From JAHEZL01 sp046074525 (GTDB lineage: Bacteria > Bacteroidota > Bacteroidia > Flavobacteriales_C > GCA-002722245), in contig JBJTOK010000012.1 of the NCBI GenBank assembly GCA_046074525.1, positions 1-64,000 of the forward strand: a DNA stretch of 64,000 bases, given 5' to 3'. Both the position numbers and the translations under genes were made by a program. The notes under the pieces were generated by a model that worked only from the letters and a program-made list of their open reading frames with translations, was not told the origin of the DNA and searched no databases. Position 1 is the first letter of the stretch. Each line of letters begins with the position of its first letter. Below are positions 35,990 through 46,300 of the stretch, piece by piece.

Positions 35990-36780
35990 AATGTGATGCT
36001 ACTCGCCGGAGTGGTCCCCAGCAATTGATGATAAGCAAAAGCGATTTTGATTTCAGCGCTTTTCATTTTGTAGCCTACACCAATGTTGAAAGGCTGATTC
36101 GTGCTGGAAATATTAAAGCCGAGATAAATTTTTTCTGTTGGAAAATAATCTACTCCAACAGCGATAAATGGATAAGTTCTTCTTTCAAAAATTGTTTGCG
36201 CATGCAGTCGTACTTTCTCATCAAAAACGTAGGTGAGACCGATGCGGAAAATTTGTTTTTCCTGAGTTTTTTGCGCCGGATGGATATTCTCGGTGAAATT
36301 TTTAAGTGCTGCTCCCATACTGATTTTTGTGTTGATTCTATAGCTCATTCCAAGTTCGGGAAAAGCATAATACAAGGCTGGCTGTTCGGATTGATGGATA
36401 TATTGTAAATGAATTTGTGCTCCTAGTTTTATCTTGTTGCTTAGGTTCATCGCACTTGCGAAGGAAAGCTGATTCCTGGAGAAGAGCTCGTTGCCAAAGC
36501 GGAAAACACTAACAGCTGAACTTATTGTTTTATTAAGAGGAAAAGCGCAAACCAAATATTGCGATGAAAGATCCTTCATCATGAAATGATTGCTGTAAAA
36601 CAAGCCGGCGGCAATTTTCTTCATCTCAATAATCCCGGAGGGATTGCAACTTACGCTCCATACATTATTCGAGTTCAGACTGTAATTGCTGGTCGCCGCC
36701 GAATGCGAAATAATCGTTGCCTCCTGCGAATAACACAATGCAGGCAATATCGTGAGGAATATAGGTGCCAGGTATTTCAT
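35986..36780 (-). CDS. Small outer-membrane beta-barrel protein, PorV/PorQ-like
   Basis: 264 residues with signal peptide (1-18). Repeated amphipathic strands and 'SCNPSGI' near the start resemble the PorV/UPF0164-type barrels that accompany type IX secretion, but the match is loose. It is coupled to the HHH-barrel gene (4-nt overlap) and begins within the ATGA that ends the decayed dinD frame. Confidence 0.7.
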   Translation of the reverse strand: MKYLAPIFLTILPALCYSQEATIISHSAATSNYSLNSNNVWSVSCNPSGIIEMKKIAAGLFYSNHFMMKDLSSQYLVCAFPLNKTISSAVSVFRFGNELFSRNQLSFASAMNLSNKIKLGAQIHLQYIHQSEQPALYYAFPELGMSYRINTKISMGAALKNFTENIHPAQKTQEKQIFRIGLTYVFDEKVRLHAQTIFERRTYPFIAVGVDYFPTEKIYLGFNISSTNQPFNIGVGYKMKSAEIKIAFAYHQLLGTTPASSITL

Positions 36781-37436
36781 TTCTTCTTTTTCTTAAGAGG
36801 TTGTGTAAGTTTGCTCTCCTCTTTTTTCAGTTTTCGTTCTATCTTTTTTACATCTTCTGCTTCGGGTAGTTTTTCTTTTTGTATACCTCGATCCAACAGC
36901 AATTTTCTTACAGCAGAACTGTTTACGGAGTGCTCCTATACAATAGAATTTTGCCCTCTCATATCCTTGCTTTGTACATTCACACTGGTTATTTTAGCGG
37001 TAAGGTTCTTGGCTTTTGTGCTTATGGTAGGAATAAAATCGGCGATTGGCTTGTTAGCGGGAATACCGAGTTTTTTCTTCAATTGAGGAGTGGATAATTT
37101 AAAAACAGCCTTATCGCTTTTTGATCGGATGATTGAAAATCCGTGATGGTCAATAACACGCTCGTATAAAATTCCGGAAAGATATTTTTCGGGTTGGCTT
37201 AGTTTTTCAAGGGCCTTTACTCTTACATATTCGAGTAGGTGTTGCTCAGCATTTATACTCTCTCCTGCTTTGTCACAGGATTCTTTGGCTTTTTGGATTA
37301 CTTTTTCAAAGTTTTTCCATTTGGTGTATCCCGGTAAGACTTGCAATTCCCAGGCACTCCAATATTCAATATCTCCTACTTCCGAAGCTACGGATTCATA
37401 TTGAATGAATAATTGTTTGATTTCTTCGGCTTTCAT
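36777..37436 (-). pseudogene. dinD: Decayed dinD (DNA-damage-inducible protein D)
   Basis: The N-terminal part ('MKAEEIKQLF', 'YWSAWELQVLPGYTKWKNF') and the middle ('LSGILYERVIDHHGFSIIRS', 'ADFIPTISTKAKNL', 'VNVQSKDMRGQ') match DinD clearly. Two defects are seen. After 'CDKAGESIN' about 60-65 residues normally present are missing in frame, resuming at 'EQHLLEYVRVK'. An amber TAG at 36936-36938 then stops the frame, while the next 52 codons in the same frame ('SSAVRKLLLDRGI', 'LPEAEDVKKIERKL') encode the normal DinD C-terminus, ending at TGA 36777-36779. A truncated 166-residue product is still possible. Confidence 0.85.
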
Positions 37437-37467
37437 GAATTTAGTTTAGTTACAGTACAGGCGGTGC

Positions 37468-37501
37468 CAAAGTTATTCAGCGATGTAAATTCTGCTTCAA
37501 A
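37468..37501 (-). promoter_or_regulatory. Probable promoter upstream of dinD remnant
   Basis: Minus-strand TAACTTTG (37468-37475), a perfect -7 match, with TTTG at 37498-37501; the spacing of 22 is slightly long. The promoter may still serve the downstream barrel genes. Confidence 0.5.
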
Positions 37502-37540
37502 TAGATTTCAATAGATTTTAACAAAAATCAGATTTAACTG

Positions 37541-37569
37541 TTGTTTTGAAGGATGGAATGCTAATTTTG
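37541..37569 (+). promoter_or_regulatory. Promoter of the SGNH membrane protein gene
   Basis: TTG (37541-37543), 18 nt, TAATTTTG (37562-37569), a perfect -7 element. The expected start lies at or next to the ATG at 37575, implying a nearly leaderless mRNA. Confidence 0.6.
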
Positions 37570-37574
37570 AAGAG

Positions 37575-38759
37575 ATGAAAAAGTATAAACCTTGGTTGGT
37601 TGTTGCAGTGTTGATCCTACTCCTGAAAGGATTGGAGCTAGTGCTGGACTACGCTTTCGGGAATCATGATGGTGAGCTGGTGGCGCTGCGTTATCTGCAG
37701 TTTTTTGTGTTGGGATTTTTTGTTTTTTTCTTGTCATCAAAAATCAAATCGAAGTTTTTTTCCAATCTTGTTTTAGCATTGTCTTCGGTATTTTTGCTAC
37801 TCGGGTTTCTGGAGTTTGTTTTTTATTTCCTCGTTAATTTCACGTTGCCTGCCAATGCCTATTCATATAAGGAAAAATCGGATAGTGATCAACTCCCTTT
37901 TACAAGGTACGACAAGGATTTTGGCTATCGCGCAGCAGCTTCGCATGCTTTTGAAAAGACCATGTTTTTCAACGGGAAGGAAGCCATGCGTTGCCAATAT
38001 TCTGTGGATAGTTTGAGTAGGAGGGTGACGCCTGCATTCTATAAAAATCCTGCTGATAAGAAGTATGCTTTTTTCTTTGGATGCTCTTTCACATACGGAT
38101 TTATGCTGAACGATGATCAGTCGATTCCTGCTGCATTGGCAAAGGCCGACACGAATTTCCATAGTTACAATTACGCCTTGAATGGCTATGGTACGCAGCA
38201 ACTTTTATCGACGCTGAAAATGAAAAATATCCGTAGGGAAATTCCGGAAAAAGAAGGTGTTTTTATTTATCCCTTCATTGATCATCATGTGCGAAGGGTG
38301 ATAGGTGATCAGTATGTTATGGCCAATTTCGATTGGGCCAAGGAGCGACCGTACTACGTTTTGGAAAATGATACTTTGCTTTTGAAAGGCGATTTTTCGG
38401 CTAGACCGTTGACCAATTTTATATACCGCCTGCTGCATAAAAGTTATATGCTGGAATATTTTGGTATCTCTTTCCCTTTATCGGCAGAGGAAGAGGGAAT
38501 CGCTCTTACAGCAAAAATCATTGATGAGGCTTACAAAGAATACAAATCGAAATTCGGTAACGATAATTTTTATGTGTTGATTTTTCCCGGACAGAAAATT
38601 GCAATCGGTGCTTACCTGAAAGAGAAAAACATCAAAGTGCTGGATTATTCGAAGCTGTACGACATAGAAAATCCTTTGTATCACATTCCGGGCGATCATC
38701 ATCCTTCGTCGAAAGCCTGTGAAATCATAGCAAAGAAGCTGGCTCACGATATTGATTAA
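37575..38759 (+). CDS. Membrane-anchored SGNH-hydrolase-like protein
   Basis: 394 residues. Three N-terminal membrane helices (about 5-26, 40-58, 64-88), then a periplasmic domain with SGNH features: nucleophile candidate S171 in 'FGCSFTYG' and a C-terminal 'GDHHPSS' (D374, H376). Such proteins are esterases or acyltransferase partners of cell-surface glycans; substrate unknown. Monocistronic with its own promoter. The stop overlaps that of the convergent AMP nucleosidase gene (TTAA). Confidence 0.78.
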   Translation: MKKYKPWLVVAVLILLLKGLELVLDYAFGNHDGELVALRYLQFFVLGFFVFFLSSKIKSKFFSNLVLALSSVFLLLGFLEFVFYFLVNFTLPANAYSYKEKSDSDQLPFTRYDKDFGYRAAASHAFEKTMFFNGKEAMRCQYSVDSLSRRVTPAFYKNPADKKYAFFFGCSFTYGFMLNDDQSIPAALAKADTNFHSYNYALNGYGTQQLLSTLKMKNIRREIPEKEGVFIYPFIDHHVRRVIGDQYVMANFDWAKERPYYVLENDTLLLKGDFSARPLTNFIYRLLHKSYMLEYFGISFPLSAEEEGIALTAKIIDEAYKEYKSKFGNDNFYVLIFPGQKIAIGAYLKEKNIKVLDYSKLYDIENPLYHIPGDHHPSSKACEIIAKKLAHDID

Positions 38760-39526
38760 AATCTCAGGTGCTTCACGCTTAAGCCATAATTCATAATTTC
38801 TTTCACTGCATCGATTCCAATTTTAATGTGGTCTTCCACGTAGTTTTCTGTTACCTTTTGATCGCTTTTAGCCGTTTTAATTCCTGTGGAAATCATCGGC
38901 TGGTCGGAAACCAGAAGCAATGCCCCCGATGGGATTTTGTTGGCGAACCCTACCGTGAAAATAGTGGCGGTTTCCATATCTATGGCCATGCATCGCATAG
39001 CGCGTAATCTGTCCTTAAAATTTTCATCATGCTCCCAAACCCTGCGGTTGGTGGTGTAAACAGTACCGGTCCAGTAATCTTTTCCCGCCGATCGGATCAC
39101 GGAGGAAACTGCGCGTTGCAGACTAAAAGCGGGCAGAGCAGGCACTTCTTTTGGGATATAATCATCGGAGGTTCCTTCGCCGCGAATAGCAGCAATAGGC
39201 AAAATCAAATCACCCAGATTATTTTTCTTTTTGAGTCCGCCACACTTGCCTAAAAACAAACAGGCATTAGGATGAATGGCTGTGAGCAAATCCATGATGA
39301 GGGCTGCATTGGCGCTTCCTATCCCGAAGTTGATCATCGTAATTCCTTCGTGAGTGGCATTGGGCATGGCCTTATCAGCGCCCTTGATTTCGGCACCGGT
39401 CATTTGCGAAAAAACTTTGAGATAACCACCGAAATTGGTGAGTAGTATATGTTTTCCAAATTCTTCGAGGGGAGTTCCTGTATAGCGCGGCAACCAGTTT
39501 TCTACAATATCTTTTTTTGTATCCAT
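38756..39526 (-). CDS. AMP nucleosidase
   Basis: 256 residues, the short Bacteroidota form, a nucleoside-phosphorylase (PNP_UDP_1) fold. Seen: 'INFGIGSANAA', 'FLGKCGGLK', 'AIDMETATIFTVGF' (the purine/ribose-binding Met-Glu) and 'LLLVSDQPM'. It hydrolyses AMP to adenine and ribose 5-phosphate in purine salvage. It lacks the extra N-terminal domain of the E. coli Amn enzyme. Start at 39526 gives the normal family N-terminus. Confidence 0.9.
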   Translation of the reverse strand: MDTKKDIVENWLPRYTGTPLEEFGKHILLTNFGGYLKVFSQMTGAEIKGADKAMPNATHEGITMINFGIGSANAALIMDLLTAIHPNACLFLGKCGGLKKKNNLGDLILPIAAIRGEGTSDDYIPKEVPALPAFSLQRAVSSVIRSAGKDYWTGTVYTTNRRVWEHDENFKDRLRAMRCMAIDMETATIFTVGFANKIPSGALLLVSDQPMISTGIKTAKSDQKVTENYVEDHIKIGIDAVKEIMNYGLSVKHLRF

Positions 39527-39568
39527 ATTCTTCTTGTTGTATTTTTAACGAACCAATACGTAAAGTTC

Positions 39569-40012
39569 GTGATAAGGTTAAATCTTCCTGAATATCAGTT
39601 TAAGGTACAACGCGGCGACGGAGATAAATTGTACATCTTTGACGAGATACGGAAGAAAAATGTGTTGCTGACACCCGAGGAATGGGTGCGACAGAATTTT
39701 ATCCGCCATATGCACGTGGAGCATAAAGTGCCATTGTCTCTTATGATTCTGGAAAAGGAAGTGGTGCTGAACGGACAGAAAAAGCGCATCGATATTTTGG
39801 TTTACGATAAAGAGGGAAAACCCAGTATCCTTGTGGAGTGCAAGGCTACACACATAAAAATTTCACAGGATACTTTTGACCAGGCTGCGCGCTACAATAT
39901 GGTGATTAATGTTCCATATCTTGTGATTACCAACGGACTGGAACATTTTTATAGTTATATCGACCACCAGGAAAAGACGTTTGCCTTTTTGAAGGAATTC
40001 CCGCGGCCATGA
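39569..40012 (+). CDS. HsdR-N-like (PD-(D/E)xK) protein
   Basis: 147 residues from a GTG at 39569, chosen because the family begins 'IxLNLPEYQF' and because an ATG further upstream (39449) would overlap the divergent AMP nucleosidase gene and add an unlikely N-terminus. Matches the type I restriction R-subunit N-terminal domain: 'FDEIRKK', 'LTPEEWVRQ', then D75 in 'RIDILVYD' and E90/K92 in 'LVECKA', the nuclease-fold active site. A stand-alone protein of this kind with no restriction genes nearby; common in the phylum, function unknown. Confidence 0.82.
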   Translation: MIRLNLPEYQFKVQRGDGDKLYIFDEIRKKNVLLTPEEWVRQNFIRHMHVEHKVPLSLMILEKEVVLNGQKKRIDILVYDKEGKPSILVECKATHIKISQDTFDQAARYNMVINVPYLVITNGLEHFYSYIDHQEKTFAFLKEFPRP

Positions 40013-40076
40013 AAATAATGGTAACCCGACAAGAAAAAACGTCGTAATGTTTCTTTATTTAGTATAACCCTGATCT

Positions 40077-43000
40077 ATGAAAAGAATTTGTACTCTGCTA
40101 TTCATTTTTGCCTCAATCGTAGCATTTTCACAGGAAGCACAGTATCTGGAGCGCACATTAATTGTTAAGGTGAAACAGGATTTCCGATCTTATTGCTCGA
40201 AAACAGGAGTACAGTATCCGGGCTTATCTCAGTTTCTCGACAAGATCAAAACTCAGGAGTTTGTCAAAATATATCCGCAGCATGTTGAAATGCATAAGAA
40301 TTACACCCGCAATGGCGTTGCCTTCACAGATTTATCCCTTATTTACCGATTGAAATACAATGAAAATGTGCCGTTGGAAAAGGTCATTGCCGGCCTCCTC
40401 AATATTGGCATTTTTGAATATGCAGAACCAAGCTACATCTTTACTCCACTGGGAGTTCCTAATGATCCGGGAATAAGTAATCAATGGCATTTGGGTAAAA
40501 TTAAAGCCTACGAAGCCTGGGATATTACCCAGGGCGATACCAACGTAGTGGTGGGTATTGTTGATTCGGGGATAGAATATACGCATCCCGATCTTGCGCA
40601 AAACATCAAGCTGAATTACGCCGATCCTGTGGATGGCTTGGATAACGACGGTGATGGATACAAAGATAATTTCAGGGGTTGGGATTTATATGGCAATGAT
40701 AATGACGTTGCGCACGAAGCAACAGGTACGCGTCGCGAGCACGGTACCTGGGTGAGCAGTGAGGTTGCTGAGGTGGTTAATAATGGCAATCAGGGAGCAG
40801 GCATAGGCTATAAAACTAAAATCCTCCCGGTTAAGGCGTCTGATGTGAACGGCAGTATTGTTGCCGGCTATGAAGGTATTGTGTATGCTGCTGATCATGG
40901 CTGTAGCATCATCAATGCCTCCTGGGGATCGGTGAAGTCATGGTCGCAGTATGGACAGGATGTCATCAAATATGCAGTGATTAATAAAAATGCCTTAGTG
41001 ACTGCTGCTGCAGGAAATAATAATGATCAAGGATTGTTCTATCCGGCTTCTTTTGATTATGTGATAAGCGTTGGTGGCGTAGATACCGTAGATAAAAAAT
41101 GGGATTTTGGTGTAGGTAATGGTTCCAACTATAATGAATTTGTGGATATTCTTTGTCCGAGCATGAGGATTTATGGTACTCACATCGGTTCAAATTTTAC
41201 CAATTTAGGTGCTGCAACTTCCTTTGCTGCCCCAATGGTTGCGGCGGCGGGAGCCTTGTTAAAATCGGTGCATCCCGAATATTCGGCCATCCAGATTGGT
41301 GAGGCTCTTAAAAACACTGCTGATCGTATTGATACCATTCCTTTCAACACAACCTTTGCTGGTAAAATAGGATCGGGCCGACTCAATGTGTACAGGGCTG
41401 TAACGGTGACCGGGATTCCGGCTTTCATGTCGACAAGTTACCAGATTACTGATAATGATGATAATATTTATCATGTAGGTGATACCATCTGCCTCAAAGG
41501 AACAATCACTAATTTCCTTGCGGCCAGCTCAAACGCACAAGTTACAGCTTCTTCGGCTTCACCGTACCTCAGTTTTATTAATAGTAGTATGAACTTGGGT
41601 GTAGTAGCCAATATGGGTGAGGTAAATTTCAACAGTAATCCATTTACATTTAAGGTGATGCCAGGTGTTCCTAATAATACCGAAGTGATTGTGACGCTTA
41701 TCTTCACCGACGGAACTTATAAGGAAATTCAGGCTTTCAGGATCCTTCTGAATCCTAGCTATCACAATATGGATATCAATAAAATCACAATGAGTGTGGG
41801 TGCCGATGGTCGATTGGGCTTCATGGCAGCCAATAAAACCACAGGCAGCGGATTTGCATACAATGGCGGCGGAAATTATATCTATGAGATGGGCTTTATG
41901 GTATCCGATGCTTCTGCCAATGTAATGTTTACCAATGATGGTGATTTTACGGCGCTCAATGCTTTGTCAGTGAAGCAGCCCGGACTCGAATCGGACAAGG
42001 ATTTCAACGGTTTGGTGAATGATAATGGTGCTGGTGGAAATAAGATCGGGATCGAAGTGAAACACAAAACCCTGGGATGGAATGATCCTGGATTGGTGGA
42101 TTTCGTTATAGAAGAGTATAGAATCAAGAATACCAGCGGTGCTACATTGAACAGCGTTCGTGTGGGCTTGTATGTGGATTGGGATATGGTGAATTATACC
42201 ACCGATGCTGCTACTTATGATACTGCCAGCAAAATTGCGTACGCCTTTGAATACAACAGCAATAGTGCTTATGCCGGTACAAAGGCGCTCACCCATAAGT
42301 ACATGGTGAACAACTATTCGGTGGATTGTGATGGATTTGGTGGTAGTGTGAATCTCTATGACGTAGATGTATTCTCCGATGCGGAAAAGAAAACGGCCAT
42401 GAGTACCTCCAGGAGCATGGCAGGGGTGGGAGATATCGCAATCTTGCTGAGTCAGGGACCATTCACCATCGCGGCAGGCGATTCCATTACTGTGGCTTTC
42501 GCCCTTATCGGCGGATCCAGTTTAAATGATCTTATTACATATGGAAATAAAGCCGATTCCATTTATACCTCCATCAGAAGCATTACGGCTTCTAAAGTGA
42601 CGGCCGATGTGAAATGCAAAGGTTCCTGTGATGGAACAGCATCATTGTCGACTATTTACGGTGTTCCGCCTTTTACTTATCAATGGAATGATGGTGCTAA
42701 CCAAACGTCGGCTAATGCCAGCGGTCTCTGTGCCGGAAATTATATCTGTACTGTTAAGGATGCCGTGAACAACAGCACTCAGATCAGTGTAGATATTTTT
42801 GAAGCCAGTGCTTTGCTGCAGCTGACTGTTGTGGATACCACTGCTGAAGATGGTTCTTGTAATGGCGATGCAGCGGTGTTGGCTACTGGCGGACAAGCTC
42901 CTTTCTCTTATTTGTGGGATGATGGTTCGGCGCAGACAACAGCTATGGCTACCGCTCTTTGTAATGGCACATATCAAGCCATAGTAACGGATTTATTTGG

Positions 43001-43304
43001 TTGTAAGGATACGGTGAGTATTACTATTGATGATGTTACAGGCATAGAAAGTATCGGTAAACCGGATCTGAAGGTTTTCCCGAATCCGGCTGTGGGTGCG
43101 GTGCAGGTAAAAGGTGATTTCAAGGGTGCGGTGCAAATGGATCTTTATGATATCAGCGGACGAATCATCCGGTCGCAGAGTTCTTCGGGCAATGGAGCGG
43201 CCTCCTTCGGTTTTGATTTAAGTGCTGTGCCGGCCGGTGTTTATCTGCTTAGAATTAGTAATGACGGTACTTATCATGACACCCGAATCACGGTGACCAG
43301 GTAA
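40077..43304 (+). CDS. Secreted S8 (subtilisin) protease with SprB repeats and T9SS type A signal
   Basis: 1075 residues. Signal peptide (1-18), a propeptide-like region (20-140), then a subtilase domain with the triad D163 ('GIVDSGIEYTHPDL'), H222 ('EHGTWVS') and S382 ('ATSFAAPM'). Beta-rich central region, two SprB repeats near 845-1000 ('CKGSCDGTASL', 'GSCNGDAAVLATGG'), and a C-terminal T9SS sorting domain ('KVFPNPAVGAVQV', 'YDISGRII', 'GVYLLRI'). It is exported through the type IX system and likely surface-attached. Tandem paralogue of the next gene, 52 nt downstream. Confidence 0.93.
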   Translation: MKRICTLLFIFASIVAFSQEAQYLERTLIVKVKQDFRSYCSKTGVQYPGLSQFLDKIKTQEFVKIYPQHVEMHKNYTRNGVAFTDLSLIYRLKYNENVPLEKVIAGLLNIGIFEYAEPSYIFTPLGVPNDPGISNQWHLGKIKAYEAWDITQGDTNVVVGIVDSGIEYTHPDLAQNIKLNYADPVDGLDNDGDGYKDNFRGWDLYGNDNDVAHEATGTRREHGTWVSSEVAEVVNNGNQGAGIGYKTKILPVKASDVNGSIVAGYEGIVYAADHGCSIINASWGSVKSWSQYGQDVIKYAVINKNALVTAAAGNNNDQGLFYPASFDYVISVGGVDTVDKKWDFGVGNGSNYNEFVDILCPSMRIYGTHIGSNFTNLGAATSFAAPMVAAAGALLKSVHPEYSAIQIGEALKNTADRIDTIPFNTTFAGKIGSGRLNVYRAVTVTGIPAFMSTSYQITDNDDNIYHVGDTICLKGTITNFLAASSNAQVTASSASPYLSFINSSMNLGVVANMGEVNFNSNPFTFKVMPGVPNNTEVIVTLIFTDGTYKEIQAFRILLNPSYHNMDINKITMSVGADGRLGFMAANKTTGSGFAYNGGGNYIYEMGFMVSDASANVMFTNDGDFTALNALSVKQPGLESDKDFNGLVNDNGAGGNKIGIEVKHKTLGWNDPGLVDFVIEEYRIKNTSGATLNSVRVGLYVDWDMVNYTTDAATYDTASKIAYAFEYNSNSAYAGTKALTHKYMVNNYSVDCDGFGGSVNLYDVDVFSDAEKKTAMSTSRSMAGVGDIAILLSQGPFTIAAGDSITVAFALIGGSSLNDLITYGNKADSIYTSIRSITASKVTADVKCKGSCDGTASLSTIYGVPPFTYQWNDGANQTSANASGLCAGNYICTVKDAVNNSTQISVDIFEASALLQLTVVDTTAEDGSCNGDAAVLATGGQAPFSYLWDDGSAQTTAMATALCNGTYQAIVTDLFGCKDTVSITIDDVTGIESIGKPDLKVFPNPAVGAVQVKGDFKGAVQMDLYDISGRIIRSQSSSGNGAASFGFDLSAVPAGVYLLRISNDGTYHDTRITVTR

Positions 43305-43356
43305 TATTTATAACCTATTGGATACAACTACGTACAAGATCGTATTGTAAACACAG

Positions 43357-46300
43357 GTGTTCATGCGCAGACTCATACTTTCAGTATTTTTTATTGGAGT
43401 TTTTATCGCATCGGCGTATTCCCAAATCCCAGGATTGAAAGGGCGTTCCGGCTATTTTACAATGCCTGCCACCATCAAGGAAGGTGATTACATTTCCAAT
43501 AAAGTGATCTTTAAGCTGAAGAAGGAATATTCCTCTCTGGCAAACAATACTTCTATTAGTCATAGTGATTTTCAGGCTCTGTTGGTAGCCATTAACGGCA
43601 GCTTAAATAAAAAACACCTCAGCAGCTTCAAAAGTGTACATGGTGTTGTTGGAAGATTCAATGAAGATGCTCCCCTGGCAAGGATTTATGAATTGGATTA
43701 CAAGGATGCCTATCCGGTAGAATTGGTGATTAACCAGTTGTATTCCTTTAACCTGGTTGAATATGCCGAGCCGATTTATATTCCCAAACTGTTGTACACA
43801 CCTAACGATCCGCAGGCAACCAATCAGTATTATTTAACGCTGATCAGTGCTTATCCGGCCTGGGACGTGCAAAAGGGCGATACCAATATTGTGATAGGAA
43901 TTGTGGATACTGGCGTGGAACTAACGCATCCTGATCTGATCAATAACATCAAGCACAATTATAACGATCCCATAGATGGTCTCGACAATGATGGCGATGG
44001 CTACATTGATAATTATTCGGGATGGGATCTGGGTGAGGGTGATAATGATCCTACACCTAGTGCCGGAGGACAACATGGTACCTGGGTGTCGGGTTGTGCG
44101 GTAGCTGTGCCGGATAACGGAGGAGGAGGAGTCGGAGTTGGATTCAATACGAAGATAATGCCTATCAAAATCACCAATTCAAGTGGCTATCTTACTGCGG
44201 CTTATGATGGTATAGTGTATGCCGCCGAGCACGGTTGCAAAGTGATCAATAATTCCTGGGGTACCGAAGGTGGCTACTCTCAGTATTGTCAGGAAATTGT
44301 GAATTATGCTGTGGCCAAGGGTTGCGTGGTAGTAGCAGCAGCAGGAAATAACAACAATGAAGGATTGTTTTATCCGGCTTCCTATGAAAATGTGGTTAGT
44401 GTTGCCGGTACCGATCAAACCGACCAGAAATGGATCTTCAATACTCCGAACGGTTCTAACTATAATGGTTTTGTAGATTTATGTGCCCCGGCAAAGGCAA
44501 TTTATACTACTTACCAGGGGGGGGGCTTTATTAATATCGGAGGAGGTACTTCCTTTGCCTCTCCCCAGGTAGCAGCAGCGGCAGCTTTGGTAATGGCTCA
44601 ATTTCCTTCCTACACCAATAAGCAGGTGGTGGGTCAACTTAAAGTAACAACGAGTAATATCTATAGCCTGCCTTTTAATACCACTTATGCCGGTAAATTA
44701 GGAACCGGGCGTCTTAATGTATTCAAAGCCCTTACGGAAACATCATACTCCTATGTGGAACCTGCTGCAGTGCGAACAGTATATGGTCGCTTAGGTGCTG
44801 GGGAGACTGTTGATATATGGATTGATCTGATTAATCAGCTTGCAGCTACCAGTGGTGTCACTGCAACGATTTCTACTTCTAATCCGAATGTTACGATTGT
44901 CAGCAATTCTTCTTCTTATGGAAGTATTGGTACCAAAGAAAAAAAGGCTGGTTCTGCGCCTTTTGAGATTACGGTAGGTACCGGTGCTTCTATTAATGAG
45001 CTGGTGGTTTTTGAGGTGTTGGCTACAAATGGAGCCTATGAATGGAAGGAAAATATTTCCATCAGGGTCAACCGCGATTATGTTGATGTAAGTGCTAACG
45101 ACTTATATACTTCTGTTACCAATTACGGAGCAGTAGGCTATGATTTTGCTATGTTCGGACAAGGGGTGAAATACAAAAATACTACTTCGTTGATGTATGA
45201 AATGGGGCTGATGATAGGAACCGATTCCAGTCATGTTTCGGCAAGCAGGGATTTTGAGTTTTACACTGATCCACTGATGACGATTGCAGCTCCGGGAGAA
45301 TCGGATTTTGATGTGAGTGGTACTTTCAACGATATTTCAGCAGGGGGTAATAGTCTCAGTACTGAGGTAACCCAAAAAACCATGGCCTGGAGCAGTGCTG
45401 GCCACAACAAATATGTGATTGTGGAATACTGCATCAAGAACAAAGGAACAACTGATATCACCAATGGCTATGTGGGGTTATATGCCGATTTTGATATTAT
45501 CGACGGCAAGAAAAATAAAGCCGGATATGTGGCAGGAAAGAGGCTGGGGTATGGTTATAAAGAAGGGGGGGTGTATGCGGGAATCCAGCTACTGACTAAT
45601 GATCAGGCAAATTTCTATGCTTTTAATAACGATGGAAGCAATGGAAGTATTAATCTATCTGATGGTTTTAGTTCCAGTGAACAATTCATGGCGCTGTCGG
45701 CGGCTACCAGTCACACTTCTGCAACAGAGGGCGATATTGCTGGAATGCTAAGTGCCGGTCCGCTCAATATTCCACAGGGAGATTCTACCTGGGTGACTTT
45801 TGCCATCATTGGAGGCGATAACCTAAACGATTTGATTGCTTCGGCAAATAACGCAGCATCAAAGTACAAAGATATGAGAGCTGTAAAGATGACTCTGGCT
45901 GATTTCGCCGATGTTTCCTGCAAAGGTGCCACCAATGGAAAGATTGCTGTTGATCTTAGTTCCGGAAAACAACCTTATGCTATTTCATGGACCAATGCGC
46001 CAGGTGTTACCACTGCTACCGCCGATAACCTCTCCGCAGGGACATATACCGTAAAAGTAAAAGACAAGATGAAGTTTGAAGCGACGCAAACTTTCACTAT
46101 AAGTGAGCCAACGGCTTTGAAAATAAGTATGGGAGCAGTAAAAGATGTAGATTGCAATGGCGACTATTCCGGCAGTGTTCAGGTGAATGTTTCAGGCGGC
46201 ACACCCACTTATTATTACAATTGGCATAATTCATCCATTTCCAGTGTAGCCAACCCTGCCCTTCCGGCCGGCAAGCATATTGTTACTGTTTCCGATGCAA

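Noticed and set aside
36586..37086. 166-codon plus-strand frame opposite dinD
   Set aside because: Antisense of the barrel gene start and the dinD relic, with no protein-like pattern.
39449..39568. Longer N-terminus for the HsdR-N-like gene
   Set aside because: It would overlap the divergent AMP nucleosidase start and encodes an atypical hydrophobic leader; the family begins at 'IRLNLPEYQF'.
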